Of a stretch of 49,234 nucleotides of DNA, positions 1 through 9,826 are shown piece after piece. The translations under genes were made by a program, and so were the position numbers. Below the pieces are notes generated by a model. That model ran no database searches. It saw only the letters and a program-made list of their open reading frames with translations, and was not told the DNA's origin. This DNA is from an uncultured Clostridium sp. Lineage in GTDB: Bacteria; Bacillota_A; Clostridia; TANB77; CAG-508. The stretch spans positions 1 to 49,234 of the forward strand of contig CAJKKA010000001.1 in assembly GCA_905200315.1 (NCBI GenBank), read 5' to 3'. Each line of letters opens with the position of its first letter. The first letter of the stretch is position 1.

Positions 1-91
1 CTTTATATACAGTTGCCATTCCGCCATTTCCTATTTTTTCTATAATCTCATATCTATTACCTAACATTTTACCTTCTAGGTTCATATTCAT
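1..91 (-). CDS. prkC: Ser/Thr protein kinase PrkC-type, N-terminal fragment
   Basis: Only about 30 codons of the 5' end are in the window; the gene runs off the left edge. The translated start contains the kinase glycine-rich loop pattern ([19 protein letters not shown]), typical of bacterial Hanks-type kinases such as PrkC/PknB, which phosphorylate Ser/Thr on cell-division, wall and translation proteins. The ATG at 91 follows an AGGGGAG ribosome binding site that overlaps the stop codon of the adjacent PP2C phosphatase gene, so the two are translationally linked. The kinase-phosphatase pairing downstream of rlmN is standard in Firmicutes and supports the call. Membrane and PASTA regions cannot be seen here. 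Confidence 0.85.
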   Translation of the reverse strand, partial: MNMNLEGKMLGNRYEIIEKIGNGGMATVYK

Positions 92-99
92 CTCTCCCC

Positions 100-831
100 T
101 TAATCATTATATACGATAAGTGCTGTTATATTATCATATCCCCCATTATCATTTGCTTTTTGTATTAGCATTTCTGAAGCATTTTCTTTGTTATTTGTTA
201 TAATGTTAAATATTTCTTGTTCGTCTATCATATTTGTTAATCCATCTGATGACATAAGTACTATATCATCCTTCAAAAATCCTCTTACAAATACATCTGG
301 TTCTATATATTCTGTACATCCTAGGGCTTTCATTAGCATGTTTTTCTTTGGATGTGTTTTTGCTTCTTCTCTTGTTATTTTTCCATCTTTAACTAATGTT
401 TCTACATAACTATGGTCATTTGTAAGCTTTCTAATTATATGTTTTCGTATTCTATATATTCTACTATCTCCAATGTGTCCTATATACATTTTATTTTCGT
501 ATATAAAGCATATTTCCAGTGTAGTTCCCATTCCTTTTAGTTCGTCATCTTCTTTGGATTTTTCATATACTACCATATTTGCATATTGCATACTGCTTTT
601 TATAAGTTCTAAAATGCTTTCTCTATCTTTAGGTGTACTAATAAAATTTGTTTCTATATAGTTTTTTGCTGCTTTTATTGCTAAACTACTTGCTATTTCT
701 CCACCGTTATATCCACCCATTCCATCGGCAACGATAAATAATTTCAAGTCATCATCTTCTTGTGGCACATAATATGAATCCTCGTTTAAATCTCTTGCTT
801 TTCCAACATCCGTTTTTACTAAAACTCTCAT
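100..831 (-). CDS. prpC: PP2C-family Ser/Thr protein phosphatase
   Basis: A soluble PPM/PP2C phosphatase of about 243 residues that reverses phosphorylation by the neighbouring PrkC kinase. Metal-binding motifs are in order: N-E-D-S-Y near residue 17, D-G-M-G-G at about 36-40, G-H-I-G-D-S-R near 115, S-S-D-G-L-T near 190, and the terminal D-N-I-T. Length is typical of the family (about 240-260). The ATG at 831 is preferred over the in-frame TTG at 834 because the AAAGAGGTG ribosome binding site (837-845) is correctly spaced for the ATG; the start overlaps the rlmN stop as TGATG, indicating coupling. The order rlmN-prpC-prkC is a conserved Firmicutes arrangement. Confidence 0.95.
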   Translation of the reverse strand: MRVLVKTDVGKARDLNEDSYYVPQEDDDLKLFIVADGMGGYNGGEIASSLAIKAAKNYIETNFISTPKDRESILELIKSSMQYANMVVYEKSKEDDELKGMGTTLEICFIYENKMYIGHIGDSRIYRIRKHIIRKLTNDHSYVETLVKDGKITREEAKTHPKKNMLMKALGCTEYIEPDVFVRGFLKDDIVLMSSDGLTNMIDEQEIFNIITNNKENASEMLIQKANDNGGYDNITALIVYND

Positions 832-1868
832 CAATTCACCTCTTTATCTTTTATATTCTTTCTTCTTAATTGTCCGCAGGCTGCATCTATGTCTGATCCA
901 AGTTCTCTTCTAACGGTTGCAACTATACCGTTATCGTTTAAATAATCTCTAAATTTTAGTATATTTTCATTTGAACTTTTAGTATAATTTCCGTTTTCTA
1001 TTTTATTTATTGGAATTAAATTAACGTGGCAATTCATCCCTCTTAATAGTTTTATTAATCTTTTTGCATCTTCTAAATTATCATTATTTTCTTTAGCTAG
1101 AGCATATTCAAAGGAAATTCTTCTATTTGTTTTTTCTAAGTAATATTTACAAGCTTTTATTAATTCTTCTATGTTATAACTATTATTTACCGGCATCATA
1201 CTACTTCTTATTTCATCTGTTGTTGCATGCAATGAAATAGAAAGCGTACATTGAAGTTTTTCGTCTGCTAGTTTATATATTTTTGGAACCAAACCACTTG
1301 TAGAAATACTTATGTGTCTAGCTCCTATATTAATTCCTTTTTGATTATTTAGTATTCCTATTGCATTTATAACATTATCGTAGTTATCTAATGGCTCTCC
1401 AATTCCCATAAATACTACATTTGAAATTTTTATATTTTCATCTCTTTCAACTGCTAATAGTTGTTCTACAATTTCTCCTGAACTTAAACTTCTTATAAAT
1501 TTTATTCCTGTAGATGCACAGAACTTGCATCCCATTTTACAACCTACCTGTGATGAAACACATAAACTATAACCGTGATGATAGCTCATTAACACGGTTT
1601 CTATCATATTTCCATCTAAAATGTCAAATAAATATTTTATAGTTCCATCTTTTGATTTTTGCTTTCTTTCTATTTTATATATACAAAGAGAGAAATTTTC
1701 TTTTAATTTTTCTCTTAAATCTTTAGATAAATTAGTCATCTCATCAAAGCTTGTTACATTTTGTTCATAAATCCATTTAAAAACTTGTTCTGCCCTAAAT
1801 GGCTTTTCTCCAAGCTTTATAAAAGCTTCTTTTAACTCATCTAAATTAAAATCTTTTATATTTTTCAT
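831..1868 (-). CDS. rlmN: 23S rRNA (adenine-2503-C2)/tRNA (A37) methyltransferase RlmN
   Basis: A radical-SAM methyltransferase that methylates C2 of A2503 in 23S rRNA and A37 of some tRNAs. The radical-SAM cluster motif C-K-M-G-C-K-F-C is near residue 115, followed by V-F-M-G-I-G-E-P-L and H-I-S-I-S-T-S-G; the resolving cysteine lies in D-A-A-C-G-Q near the C-terminus. About 345 residues, normal for the family. I prefer the ATG at 1868 (M-K-N-I-K-D-F) over the ATG at 1883: a purine-rich GGAAGAAGAG run precedes it, while nothing resembling a ribosome binding site precedes 1883, and the predicted promoter leaves a leader of only about ten bases for the upstream start. It is first in the rlmN-prpC-prkC unit. 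Confidence 0.95.
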   Translation of the reverse strand: MKNIKDFNLDELKEAFIKLGEKPFRAEQVFKWIYEQNVTSFDEMTNLSKDLREKLKENFSLCIYKIERKQKSKDGTIKYLFDILDGNMIETVLMSYHHGYSLCVSSQVGCKMGCKFCASTGIKFIRSLSSGEIVEQLLAVERDENIKISNVVFMGIGEPLDNYDNVINAIGILNNQKGINIGARHISISTSGLVPKIYKLADEKLQCTLSISLHATTDEIRSSMMPVNNSYNIEELIKACKYYLEKTNRRISFEYALAKENNDNLEDAKRLIKLLRGMNCHVNLIPINKIENGNYTKSSNENILKFRDYLNDNGIVATVRRELGSDIDAACGQLRRKNIKDKEVN

Positions 1869-1899
1869 TTTCTCTTCTTCCATTTATTTTTTCAAATTA

Positions 1900-1928
1900 C
1901 TTATACCACAAAAGAGTATTTTTTTCAA
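1900..1928 (-). promoter_or_regulatory. Predicted sigma-A promoter of rlmN-prpC-prkC
   Basis: On the minus strand TTGAAA (1928-1923) and TATAAG (1905-1900) are separated by 17 bases, close to the vegetative consensus. It would start transcription near 1893, just upstream of rlmN. Confidence 0.55.
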
Positions 1929-1946
1929 TGTTTTTGGTAAAAAAAG

Positions 1947-1977
1947 TGTCGGTTAGGAGCCAGACCACTAGCCGACA
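1947..1977 (-). terminator. Imperfect GC-rich hairpin with T-run upstream of rlmN
   Basis: TGTCGGTTAG (1947-1956) pairs with CTAGCCGACA (1968-1977) with one G-T pair; on the minus strand it is followed by CTTTTTTT. It probably insulates the rlmN unit from the 2228-5284 gene upstream, as a second terminator after the one at 2198-2222. Confidence 0.5.
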
Positions 1978-1991
1978 TTTTGTTGCATTTA

Positions 1992-2035
1992 GGGACAGAC
2001 CCAAAGTTACATTTTTTGTCACTTATGGGACAGGT
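1992..2035. repeat. Partial copy of GGGACAGACCC palindromic repeat (copy A)
   Basis: Contains GGGACAGACCC, AAAGTTACATTTTTTGT and a second GGGACAGG. It matches the central part of the longer copies at 26671, 28510 and 30978, but the right arm is direct rather than inverted, so this is a degenerate or truncated member. Confidence 0.75.
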
Positions 2036-2072
2036 TGAAAATAATTTTCAAGACATTTTTATATTGCATAAG

Positions 2073-2192
2073 AGCGTAGCAGGCGACGTCTCTACATCTA
2101 AAATAGAAATTTTCTATAATATAAAAAGACATACTGGTCGGGCAGAGGCGTCGACCACTACACTAAAAATTGAATTTTCTTATAGTATATAA
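2073..2192. repeat. Two tandem copies of a GC-rich hairpin plus AT-rich tail repeat
   Basis: Two adjacent copies (about 2073-2125 and 2136-2192) share a GC-rich arm (GGCGACGTC or GGCGTCGACC), then CTACA and an AT tail containing TAGAAATTTTCTATAATATA or its variant. The same arrangement recurs at 5414-5469, 42249-42300 and 42454-42510. The 359-base gap 1869-2227 otherwise holds only the rlmN promoter, terminators and repeat copy A; no gene is seen. Confidence 0.75.
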
Positions 2193-2197
2193 AAAGT

Positions 2198-2222
2198 AAA
2201 AAGCACTTTTTTAGTGCTTTTT
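2198..2222 (-). terminator. Rho-independent terminator of the surface-protein gene
   Basis: AAAAGCACT pairs with AGTGCTTTT around a T-rich loop; on the minus strand it is followed by a T-rich tract, six bases after the stop codon of the 2228-5284 gene. Confidence 0.8.
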
Positions 2223-2227
2223 TATAA

Positions 2228-5200
2228 TTAATTATTTAATTTATATGGAGGTGATAATTTACTAATTCCAAAACATCCTCCTGCAAATAGTAATTCTCCT
2301 GTTTTTGGATTTACTTCTAATGAGTTTGTTTCAAATCCGCCTTGTTTTCCTTGCTTTATAATTGAATTTTTTGTATTACTTGTTATTACTTGAAAACTTT
2401 TGCCTCCATCAACTGACCTATATAATGCACAGTCGTTTAAAAATGTATTTCCTGGTCCACCACAGTAAATTATATTAGGGTCTATAGGGTCTACGGCTAC
2501 TTTAGTTATGCTATACCCGTCTTTCAAATTTACTGGTGCTCTTTTATATTCTGCTACATTTTTATCTAATACACATTCTATGCTTCCATCTTTTGTTGAA
2601 ATTTTGTATAAATATCCTCCATCGCAAGCTACGTATACCATTTCATTTTTCCAATCGTATGATAAGTCTAAAATATAAATTGAACCAATTTGTATTTGTG
2701 GTTTTATTTCTGTATTATTTACTTTTTTCCATGTAACTCCATTATCATAAGATACTACTATATTTTTGCCTTTTTCATCTATTCCATATAATTCCTTTTT
2801 ACCTTTTGGATTATGTGTGTATACGTTAATACATCCATTCATTTTAGACCAAGTATGTCCACCGTCACTACTTCTTAAATCACAGGCAAATAATACTTTC
2901 GGATCTGTTGGTGATTGATATGAAGATTCCATTCCCGATCTTATATTTTGACTTGTAAAGCACATTCCTGTATCTATTACTGTTTTTCCTCCGTCAAAGG
3001 TTATTTTTAGTTTTCGTGGGTCTGTCCATGCAGTTGAAACTCCAACGAAATATGTGTTTTCATCTACCGCATATCCTCCATAGCAATATCCACCCCAACT
3101 TAGTCCAGACATACTAATATATTTCCAAGTTTTTCCTCCATCTGTTGTAACACATCCATCATAGTCTTGTGATCCAAAATATATAATATTGGGGTTATAT
3201 ACGTTGTAATGAACATTCCCTCCGCTTAATATTCCTGTTATACCATTGCTATCCCATTTAAAGGTTTTTCCACTATCTATACTTGAGCTCATATAATCCC
3301 CTTGTGCAAATATCCATACTTTGTTTTCGTCTGTTGTGCTCCACATAGGAATACTTGCTCTATTATTATATGGCATAAAACTTAATTCATTAGAAAATGT
3401 AGACCCTTTCCAAGTTTTTCCTCCATCTAAACTGTAGTATGGATAATTTTTGTAGCTTCCCTCTTTATCTACAATTAGTATTTTTTCTGGATTAACTGGA
3501 CTTACTTTTATATTCATAGGTTGTGTTTTTGGATATGAACTTGATTCCACTTTTTCAAAACTTTTTTCATCTTTTGATATATATATTCCATCATTATTAC
3601 AATAATAAACACTTACTGTTTGATTATTTTTAGAAACAAGATCTAATCCTGAAACACTTTCGTTTACTATTTTTTCGAAGCTTTCTCCTTTATTATTGCT
3701 ATAATATATTCCATCTTTTCTTGAAACATACACATCTCCTGTATATGGATTTACTTTTGCTGTTCCATCACATAAATCAGAATTTATAAGCTTCCATGTG
3801 TATCCACCATCTATTGTTTTATATAACCCTTTTTCACTTTCTTTTAATCCATTATCTTCTGTTTCATATGCTGTTGACCAATATGCAATCATGCATTTAT
3901 TTTTTTCTTGATTATATGATGATTCATCGAACGTTATAGCTTCTCTTATATCTCTATGTCCCTTTATTAACATATTCTTTGTTACTTTCCAAGTTTTCCC
4001 GCCATCTTCTGAAATATATAATCCGTTTGTATTAAATGCACCACTATTTATTCCAACTGCTAAAACATGAGATGAATTTTTTTGATCTATAGCAAAAGCT
4101 CCAACGCCTCTCGATTCTAGTCCTGCATTTGATTGCTCCCAATTCTTGCCACCATCTTCTGAACGATATACTCCACCTACATCTGTTCCATATAATAAAA
4201 GTTTTCCATCTTTACTTATTGCCATACCTATTGGCCATTGGCAACCTTCTCCACCTGTTGTAACTCCTGTTTTTTGTAATAATTCTTTTGAAACCATTGG
4301 TACAGATGCCCATGAGGATATATTAGTTACATTATTTTTATCATATGGGCATTCTTTTTGTTGTTTTATTAATAAAGATAAGTCTATTATACTTAATTTA
4401 CCATCATTATTCATATCTGCTTGTTCTTGTGAAGTTACATTTTTTAATTTTATTAAATATTCTTGCATTATTTTTATATCTTCATCATCTATAACAGAGC
4501 TTTGATTTATGTCTCCAACAAATACTCCTGAAGCTGCAAATACTGAACTTTGATTAATTAATATTATGCACACTATAATCATTAGCATTTTTTTACCACA
4601 TTTTTTATTTCTGCAGTAAAGAATTATTGATAATATTATAGCTGCTACTAACATAAATAGTAGAAATCTTCCTGTTCCAGTTTTAGGTAATATACTTGGT
4701 AGTTTTTCTTTTAATTTTTCTATTATATTCGGTTCATTTTTATTATTGTTATTTGTATTTTCTGTATTGCTTGGTGTTTGATTATCTTTATCTGTTATAT
4801 TTTCGTTTGATTTTATATCTATATTTTGGTTTAATTTTGCACTTTCAAATTCACTTGTACCATTAGAGGCTACTATTTCATCTATAGCTATTTCTGTGTT
4901 ACCTGCAACTGCGTTATCCTTTGCTTTTAATTTTATTTTTAATATTTCTTTATTTGTATTTTCTTGTTTATTAATTATATTAAATTCTTTATTATTTGAA
5001 TTATATTTTAAACTTTCCCACTCATTTATTGTTTCAAAATTATCCTCATCTAATTCTTCCCATACATTACTATCGTAATTTATTTTTGCTTGAAAAGCAT
5101 TAATATTATCACTGCTATTCTCTATTTCTAAAGTTAGAACCGTTTCTTCTCCTTGTTTTATTTCTGTTTTTTCTGCTTTAATATTACAGATTAATGTTGT

Positions 5201-5284
5201 ATTTGCAGCTTCTACATTTATATTAAATATTAATAAACTTATGCAAGCTAGTAGAATAGTTATTAAAAACACCCTTTTTTTCAT
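2228..5284 (-). CDS. Cohesin / LPKTG-anchor / dockerin / Asp-box beta-propeller surface protein
   Basis: A 1018-residue exported protein with mosaic architecture. Residues 1-26 form a signal peptide; about 28-158 resemble a cohesin-type beta-sandwich; an Asn-rich linker leads to LPKTG at 199-203, a hydrophobic stretch and basic residues (R-N-K-K-C-G-K-K), a textbook sortase signal. Directly after this, still in frame, come a second signal-like segment (M-L-M-I-I-V... ending V-F-A-A-S), a dockerin-like region at about 256-308 with one good calcium loop (D-M-N-N-D-G-K-L-S-I-I-D), and a long C-terminal propeller with about eleven Asp-box motifs (S-x-D-G-G-K-T-W) as in GH74, sialidase or Vps10 folds. 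It looks like an anchored cohesin protein fused to a secreted dockerin enzyme. The substrate is unknown; a GH74-like xyloglucanase is only a guess. The frame is continuous. Confidence 0.8.
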   Translation of the reverse strand: MKKRVFLITILLACISLLIFNINVEAANTTLICNIKAEKTEIKQGEETVLTLEIENSSDNINAFQAKINYDSNVWEELDEDNFETINEWESLKYNSNNKEFNIINKQENTNKEILKIKLKAKDNAVAGNTEIAIDEIVASNGTSEFESAKLNQNIDIKSNENITDKDNQTPSNTENTNNNNKNEPNIIEKLKEKLPSILPKTGTGRFLLFMLVAAIILSIILYCRNKKCGKKMLMIIVCIILINQSSVFAASGVFVGDINQSSVIDDEDIKIMQEYLIKLKNVTSQEQADMNNDGKLSIIDLSLLIKQQKECPYDKNNVTNISSWASVPMVSKELLQKTGVTTGGEGCQWPIGMAISKDGKLLLYGTDVGGVYRSEDGGKNWEQSNAGLESRGVGAFAIDQKNSSHVLAVGINSGAFNTNGLYISEDGGKTWKVTKNMLIKGHRDIREAITFDESSYNQEKNKCMIAYWSTAYETEDNGLKESEKGLYKTIDGGYTWKLINSDLCDGTAKVNPYTGDVYVSRKDGIYYSNNKGESFEKIVNESVSGLDLVSKNNQTVSVYYCNNDGIYISKDEKSFEKVESSSYPKTQPMNIKVSPVNPEKILIVDKEGSYKNYPYYSLDGGKTWKGSTFSNELSFMPYNNRASIPMWSTTDENKVWIFAQGDYMSSSIDSGKTFKWDSNGITGILSGGNVHYNVYNPNIIYFGSQDYDGCVTTDGGKTWKYISMSGLSWGGYCYGGYAVDENTYFVGVSTAWTDPRKLKITFDGGKTVIDTGMCFTSQNIRSGMESSYQSPTDPKVLFACDLRSSDGGHTWSKMNGCINVYTHNPKGKKELYGIDEKGKNIVVSYDNGVTWKKVNNTEIKPQIQIGSIYILDLSYDWKNEMVYVACDGGYLYKISTKDGSIECVLDKNVAEYKRAPVNLKDGYSITKVAVDPIDPNIIYCGGPGNTFLNDCALYRSVDGGKSFQVITSNTKNSIIKQGKQGGFETNSLEVNPKTGELLFAGGCFGISKLSPPYKLNN

Positions 5285-5413
5285 TTTTATTAATCCTTTC
5301 TTATTAAGAATAAAATTTCACATTATTATTTTACATTAAAAGCTTTTTTATTACAATATTTTTTATTATTCTAAAAAATATCAATTTTCTACAAAAAAGT
5401 GGCTTCGCCACGC

Positions 5414-5469
5414 GGGTCGTCGGGAACGCCGACCCCTACATTCAAAATAGGAATTTCCTATAATATAAA
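5414..5469. repeat. GC-rich hairpin plus AT-tail repeat copy
   Basis: GGGTCGTCGGGAACGCCGACCC followed by CTACATTCAAAATAGGAATTTCC and TATAATATA. It belongs to the family at 2073-2192, 17703, 42249 and 42454. A small hairpin GTGGC-TTC-GCCAC lies just before it (about 5399-5411). Confidence 0.75.
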
Positions 5470-5471
5470 AA

Positions 5472-5517
5472 AATAGAAATCCCATATCTCTTATAGGTGA
5501 TTTCTATTATTATTTGA
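5472..5517 (-). terminator. Terminator of the rimP-nrnA operon
   Basis: AATAGAAATC (5472-5481) pairs with GATTTCTATT (5499-5508); on the minus strand the hairpin is followed by a T-rich tract. It lies about 50 bases downstream of the nrnA stop. Confidence 0.7.
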
Positions 5518-5565
5518 ATTATATCACGTTTTTCTCAAAAAGTTCAAACATTAAAGCTAAAATTT

Positions 5566-6519
5566 TTATTTTAATGATTTTTTTATTTCGTTTATTATTT
5601 TACTTTTTATTTCTTCTGGCTCTCCACTTATTTTGCAACCCGCTGCTCTTTGGTGTCCTCCACCGCCAAACATTAAACATACATCATCTACATTTAAGTA
5701 ATTGTTTGACCTTAATGATACTTTATATGCTCCGTCTTCTGCTTGGTGTAAAAATATAGATACTTCTACTCCTTCTATATCTCTACCTAGGTTTACTATT
5801 CCTTCGTGGTCTCCTTCTTCTGCTCCTACTTTTTGTTCATCCTCTGTTGTAATATATGTAAATGCAATTTTTCCTTCTTCTAAAAATTGCATTCTATCCA
5901 TTGCAAATTTTCTAAGTTCAAAGTTTGCTTTAGATTTTATTTGCATTGCTTGTTTATATATGTTTGATACATTTACACCACATCTTAATAATTCTGCTGC
6001 AAATTCAAAAGTTACCTCAGATACACCCTCATATTTAAATCCACCTGTATCTGTAATTATTCCTGTAAGTAAGCAAGTTCCTATGTCTTTTGTTATTTTC
6101 ACTCCCAAATATTCAAATATTATTATTAAAATTTGGCAACAAGCTGGAGAAGTATGATCTACATAGTTTATATCTGCAAACATTGGATTCATATTATGGT
6201 GATCTATTGAAATTGTTGTTTGTGCATCTTCAAAATATTTAGCACAATTACTAACTCTTTTTGGGTCTCCACAGTCTAATGTTATTGTTAAATCATAGCT
6301 CTCTACATTTGTTTCTTTTTTTATTTCATCTATACCTGGTAAAAAATTAAAGGTTCTAGAAAATTCTGGTATTATAACATCTGGATTTTTTCCTAATTGT
6401 TTTAATGCTAGATTCATTGCTGTTGCACTACCAATTGCATCTCCATCTGGGCTTTCATGTACTAATATTGCTATTGTTTCTGCCTTTTGAATTGCATTTT
6501 TTATATCTTCTAAAGTCAT
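5566..6519 (-). CDS. nrnA: DHH/DHHA1 bifunctional oligoribonuclease / pAp phosphatase NrnA
   Basis: A 317-residue DHH-family phosphoesterase that degrades nanoRNAs and converts 3'-phosphoadenosine 5'-phosphate to AMP using Mn2+. The metal motifs are in order: P-D-G-D-A-I-G (about 25-31), L-D-C-G-D-P (about 80), the signature D-H-H (about 106), and D-T-G-G-F (about 158). The C-terminal DHHA1 domain has G-G-G-G-H-Q-R-A-A-G. Length matches NrnA. The start lies three bases after the rbfA stop and uses the GGAGAAG sequence inside the end of rbfA as ribosome binding site. The rbfA-nrnA order is common in Firmicutes. Confidence 0.95.
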   Translation of the reverse strand: MTLEDIKNAIQKAETIAILVHESPDGDAIGSATAMNLALKQLGKNPDVIIPEFSRTFNFLPGIDEIKKETNVESYDLTITLDCGDPKRVSNCAKYFEDAQTTISIDHHNMNPMFADINYVDHTSPACCQILIIIFEYLGVKITKDIGTCLLTGIITDTGGFKYEGVSEVTFEFAAELLRCGVNVSNIYKQAMQIKSKANFELRKFAMDRMQFLEEGKIAFTYITTEDEQKVGAEEGDHEGIVNLGRDIEGVEVSIFLHQAEDGAYKVSLRSNNYLNVDDVCLMFGGGGHQRAAGCKISGEPEEIKSKIINEIKKSLK

Positions 6520-6522
6520 TTT

Positions 6523-6900
6523 TTATTCTTCTCCTTCACTTTCTGGTTTTACATCTTTCATTATGTCTTTTAAAATTGAATCTATTTTTGCACCATATTC
6601 CATAGAATCATCTAATTCAAATATAATTTCTGGTGTATTTCTTAAGTTTATTGATTTTGCTACTTCTGAACGTACAAAACCAGAAGATTGTTTTAAGCCT
6701 CTTAAAGTTGCTTTTGTATTTTTTGCATTTAATATACTTACATATACTTTAGCAAATTTTAAATCTGTTGTTACTTTAACCTTTGTAACAGAGATAAGTC
6801 CTGTAACATCTGGATTTTTAAGTTTATTATAAATAATGTTACTTATTTCTTTTTTCATTTCTTCTTCTACACGGTTAAATCTATTATTATTTTTTTGCAT
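6523..6900 (-). CDS. rbfA: 30S ribosome-binding factor A
   Basis: Ribosome-binding factor A, needed for late 30S maturation and 16S 5'-end processing. The 125-residue protein has the KH-type fold sequence signature (N-R-V-E-E-E-M-K-K-E-I-S near the start, L-K-F-A-K-V-Y-V-S, and the terminal region I-I-F-E-L-D-D-S). The ATG at 6900 (M-Q-K-N-N-N-R-F) is used because GAGGTG lies just upstream; the longer reading to 6933 has no support and would include the hairpin at 6926-6945. It is the sixth gene of the rimP operon, between infB and nrnA. Confidence 0.93.
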   Translation of the reverse strand: MQKNNNRFNRVEEEMKKEISNIIYNKLKNPDVTGLISVTKVKVTTDLKFAKVYVSILNAKNTKATLRGLKQSSGFVRSEVAKSINLRNTPEIIFELDDSMEYGAKIDSILKDIMKDVKPESEGEE

Positions 6901-6925
6901 AATATCACCTCGTTTTTTATAATTA

Positions 6926-6945
6926 GGACGCAATTTTTTGCGTCC
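6926..6945 (-). terminator. Intercistronic hairpin between infB and rbfA
   Basis: GGACGCAA-TTTT-TTGCGTCC is a perfect 8-bp stem with a four-base loop between the infB stop and the rbfA start. On the minus strand it lacks a strong T-run, so partial termination or an RNA processing/stability role is more likely than full termination. Confidence 0.55.
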
Positions 6946-6952
6946 TTATATT

Positions 6953-9826
6953 TTATCTTTTTATTTCTTCCATTACATATACTTCTATTATGTCTCCTTC
7001 TTTTATGTCGTTGTAATTTGCAATTTGAAGACCACATTCATAACCTTTTGCAACTTCTTTAACATCGTCTTTAAATCTCTTAAGTGAAGCAAGTTCTCCT
7101 TGATGAATTACAACATCATCTCTTATTACTCTTACTCCTGCATTTCTTTCTACTTTTCCTGTTAATACATAACCACCAGCAATTGTTCCAACTCCAGAAA
7201 CTTTGAATGTTTGTCTTACTTCTACTGTTCCTATAACTTTTTCTTCAAATTCTGGGTCCCACATGCCTTTCATAGCTGCTTCTACATCTTCTATTGCTTG
7301 GTAAATTACTGAGTATTGTTTTATTTCAACTTCTTCTCTATCTGCCATCTCTTTAGCACTTGCAACTGGTCTAACATTAAATGCTATTATTATTGCATTT
7401 GAAACTTTAGCAAGTGTAACATCAGATTCTGTAACAGCTCCGGCTGCTGCGTGTATAACTTTTACTTGTACTTTTTCATCTGATAATTTTTCTAGAGATT
7501 GTTTAACTGCTTCAACAGATCCTTGAACATCTGCTTTTACTATTAAGTTTAATTGTTTTAAATCTCCTTTTTCAATTTGACTGAATAAGTCATCTAAGGT
7601 TACTTTACTTACTTGATTTATAGATTTTTCTCTTGCTTGACGTTTTCTTCTTTCTATTAAGTGTTTAGCCATTTTTTCATCTTTTACTTCGTAGAAAGTG
7701 TCTCCTGCTGTTGGTACTTCTGTAAGTCCCATAATTTCTACTGGCATTGATGGTGTTGCAAATTTAACACGTTGTCCTTTATCATTTTTCATAGCTCTTA
7801 TTCTACCTATTGAAGAACCAACAACTATTGTATCTCCAACATCTAGTTTCCCTCTTTGAACTAACATTGTAGCTATAGGACCTTTTGTTTTATCAAGTCT
7901 TGCTTCTATAACAGCACCTTTTGCTTGTTTTGTAGGATTTGCTCTTAAATCTTTCATATCTGCAACAAGTAAAACCATTTCTAGTAATTGGTCAATATTC
8001 GTTCCATTTTTAGCTGAAATTGGTACATAAATTGTATCTCCTCCCCATTCTTCTGGAACTAAGTCGTATTTCATTAATTCTTCTTTTATTCTTTCAACAT
8101 TGGCACCTGGTAAATCCATTTTGTTTACTGCAACTATAATTGGTATTCCTGCTGATTTCGCATGGTTAACCGCTTCTACTGTTTGTGGCATAACTCCATC
8201 ATTTGCTGCAACAACTAGAATTGCAATATCTGTTATTTGTGCACCTCTAGCACGCATTGCCGTAAAGGCTTCGTGTCCTGGTGTATCTAGGAATGTTATA
8301 TCTCTACCATTTAATTTAACTTGGTATGCACCTATCGCTTGTGTAATTCCACCTGCTTCGCCCTCTATAACATTTGTTTTTCTTATCGCATCTAGTAATG
8401 ATGTTTTACCATGGTCAACGTGTCCCATAACAACAATTACTGGTGGACGTGGCATTAATTCATTTTCTAAATCTTCAGATTCATCAAATAATACATCTTC
8501 TTCTTTAACTTCTTCCTTAAGTTTTGCTGTTACTCCAAATTCTTGTGCTATTAAGTATGCTGTATCAAAATCTACATCATTGTTTATTGTTGCCATAACA
8601 CCAAGTGCAAATAATTTTTTAATAACTTCTGCACTTGTTTTCTTAAGTTCTGCTGCTAAGTCTTTTACAGAAATTGTTTCTGGAATTGTTATTTCAGTAA
8701 GTTTAAATATTTTTTGTTTTGATTCACCTTTTGATGATTTTGAGTTTTTCTTTTTATTACGTTTTCCTCTAACTGTTGTTAAATCGTAGTAATCTAGCAT
8801 TCCACCTTCTTGGTCTGTAAACATATTAGATAAACTATTTTCTTGTTTAAGACTTTTTAATTTTCCTTCATTAAAGCCTAAATCATTATTTCCTCTTTTA
8901 TTTTTATTTTTCTTACTTTTTTTGTCATCATATTTATTTGCATTTTTTTGTTTATCTGCATTTCTGTTATATTCTCTAACACTTTCTTTTTCAACCACAT
9001 CAGAAGACATAATATTTTTAATATTTTTTTCTATTCCTTTTTCGTCTAATGGTCTATTTCCTCTATTAAAATTATTTCCTGGTCTGTTATTTCTATAACC
9101 ATTATTGTTGTTTCCATTATTATTTCTGTTATAGTTATTATTTCTACTATTATTGTTATTATTACGATCATTGTTTCTATTGTAATTATTATTTCTGTTG
9201 TTATTATAATTATTTCTTGGTTGATATTGTGTTTTGTTTTGTCTAAAGTTTTCTTGTTTTTTTACATTTTCTGTTTTTATAACTTTCTCTACTTTTTCTT
9301 GTTTTTCAACCTTTTCTTGTTTATCAACAGTTTTCGTTTCTTTTACTTCTTGCATTTTTTCCTCTACTTTGCTTTGTTTTACTTCCTCTTTTTTAGGCTC
9401 TTCTTTTTTCTTTTTATTTAGTCCAAATAATTCATCTACTGTCATAGGTTTATTTGGTTTATTTCTATATACTATATTAAAGTCTTTTTTTCTATCTCTT
9501 TCAACAAATCCTATTTTTGATTTATTACTTTCTTGTTTTTTGGTTTGTTTTTCTTTACTATCTTCTTCATCATTTATTATTACTTCTCTTCTAATAATAA
9601 CTGGTCCTGTAGTTTTTTCTTTTTTGTTTTCTTCTTTCTTGCCTTCTTTTCTCTCTTCTGTTTTATTTTTTCCGGCAAATGCTCCCTTAATTTTATTGGC
9701 CTCTTCTTCTGTTACTCCGCTTAAATGGCTTTTAACTTGTATGTTAAGTTCGTTTGCCTTTGCTATAACTTCTTTACTGGCTAAGTTTAATTCTTTTGCT
9801 ATTTCATGTATTTTTATCTTACCCAA
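6953..9826 (-). CDS. infB: Translation initiation factor IF-2
   Basis: The GTPase that delivers fMet-tRNA to the 30S subunit and promotes subunit joining. An N-terminal IF2_N helical domain is followed by a Lys/Glu-rich segment and a long Asn/Arg-rich low-complexity linker (about residues 195-265, N-N-N-x-N-R repeats), a second IF2_N segment, then the G domain ([18 protein letters not shown], about 470-640) and the C-terminal domains. I prefer a TTG start at 9826: GGGGGTG lies at correct distance before it and it overlaps ylxQ by 8 bases, exactly as ylxQ overlaps rnpM. The ATG at 9841 has no ribosome binding site. Confidence 0.96.
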   Translation of the reverse strand: MGKIKIHEIAKELNLASKEVIAKANELNIQVKSHLSGVTEEEANKIKGAFAGKNKTEERKEGKKEENKKEKTTGPVIIRREVIINDEEDSKEKQTKKQESNKSKIGFVERDRKKDFNIVYRNKPNKPMTVDELFGLNKKKKEEPKKEEVKQSKVEEKMQEVKETKTVDKQEKVEKQEKVEKVIKTENVKKQENFRQNKTQYQPRNNYNNNRNNNYNRNNDRNNNNNSRNNNYNRNNNGNNNNGYRNNRPGNNFNRGNRPLDEKGIEKNIKNIMSSDVVEKESVREYNRNADKQKNANKYDDKKSKKNKNKRGNNDLGFNEGKLKSLKQENSLSNMFTDQEGGMLDYYDLTTVRGKRNKKKNSKSSKGESKQKIFKLTEITIPETISVKDLAAELKKTSAEVIKKLFALGVMATINNDVDFDTAYLIAQEFGVTAKLKEEVKEEDVLFDESEDLENELMPRPPVIVVMGHVDHGKTSLLDAIRKTNVIEGEAGGITQAIGAYQVKLNGRDITFLDTPGHEAFTAMRARGAQITDIAILVVAANDGVMPQTVEAVNHAKSAGIPIIVAVNKMDLPGANVERIKEELMKYDLVPEEWGGDTIYVPISAKNGTNIDQLLEMVLLVADMKDLRANPTKQAKGAVIEARLDKTKGPIATMLVQRGKLDVGDTIVVGSSIGRIRAMKNDKGQRVKFATPSMPVEIMGLTEVPTAGDTFYEVKDEKMAKHLIERRKRQAREKSINQVSKVTLDDLFSQIEKGDLKQLNLIVKADVQGSVEAVKQSLEKLSDEKVQVKVIHAAAGAVTESDVTLAKVSNAIIIAFNVRPVASAKEMADREEVEIKQYSVIYQAIEDVEAAMKGMWDPEFEEKVIGTVEVRQTFKVSGVGTIAGGYVLTGKVERNAGVRVIRDDVVIHQGELASLKRFKDDVKEVAKGYECGLQIANYNDIKEGDIIEVYVMEEIKR

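Noticed and set aside
8100..8789. A 229-codon plus-strand reading frame
   Set aside because: It lies wholly inside infB on the opposite strand, has no ribosome binding site, and is a shadow of the conserved G-domain sequence.
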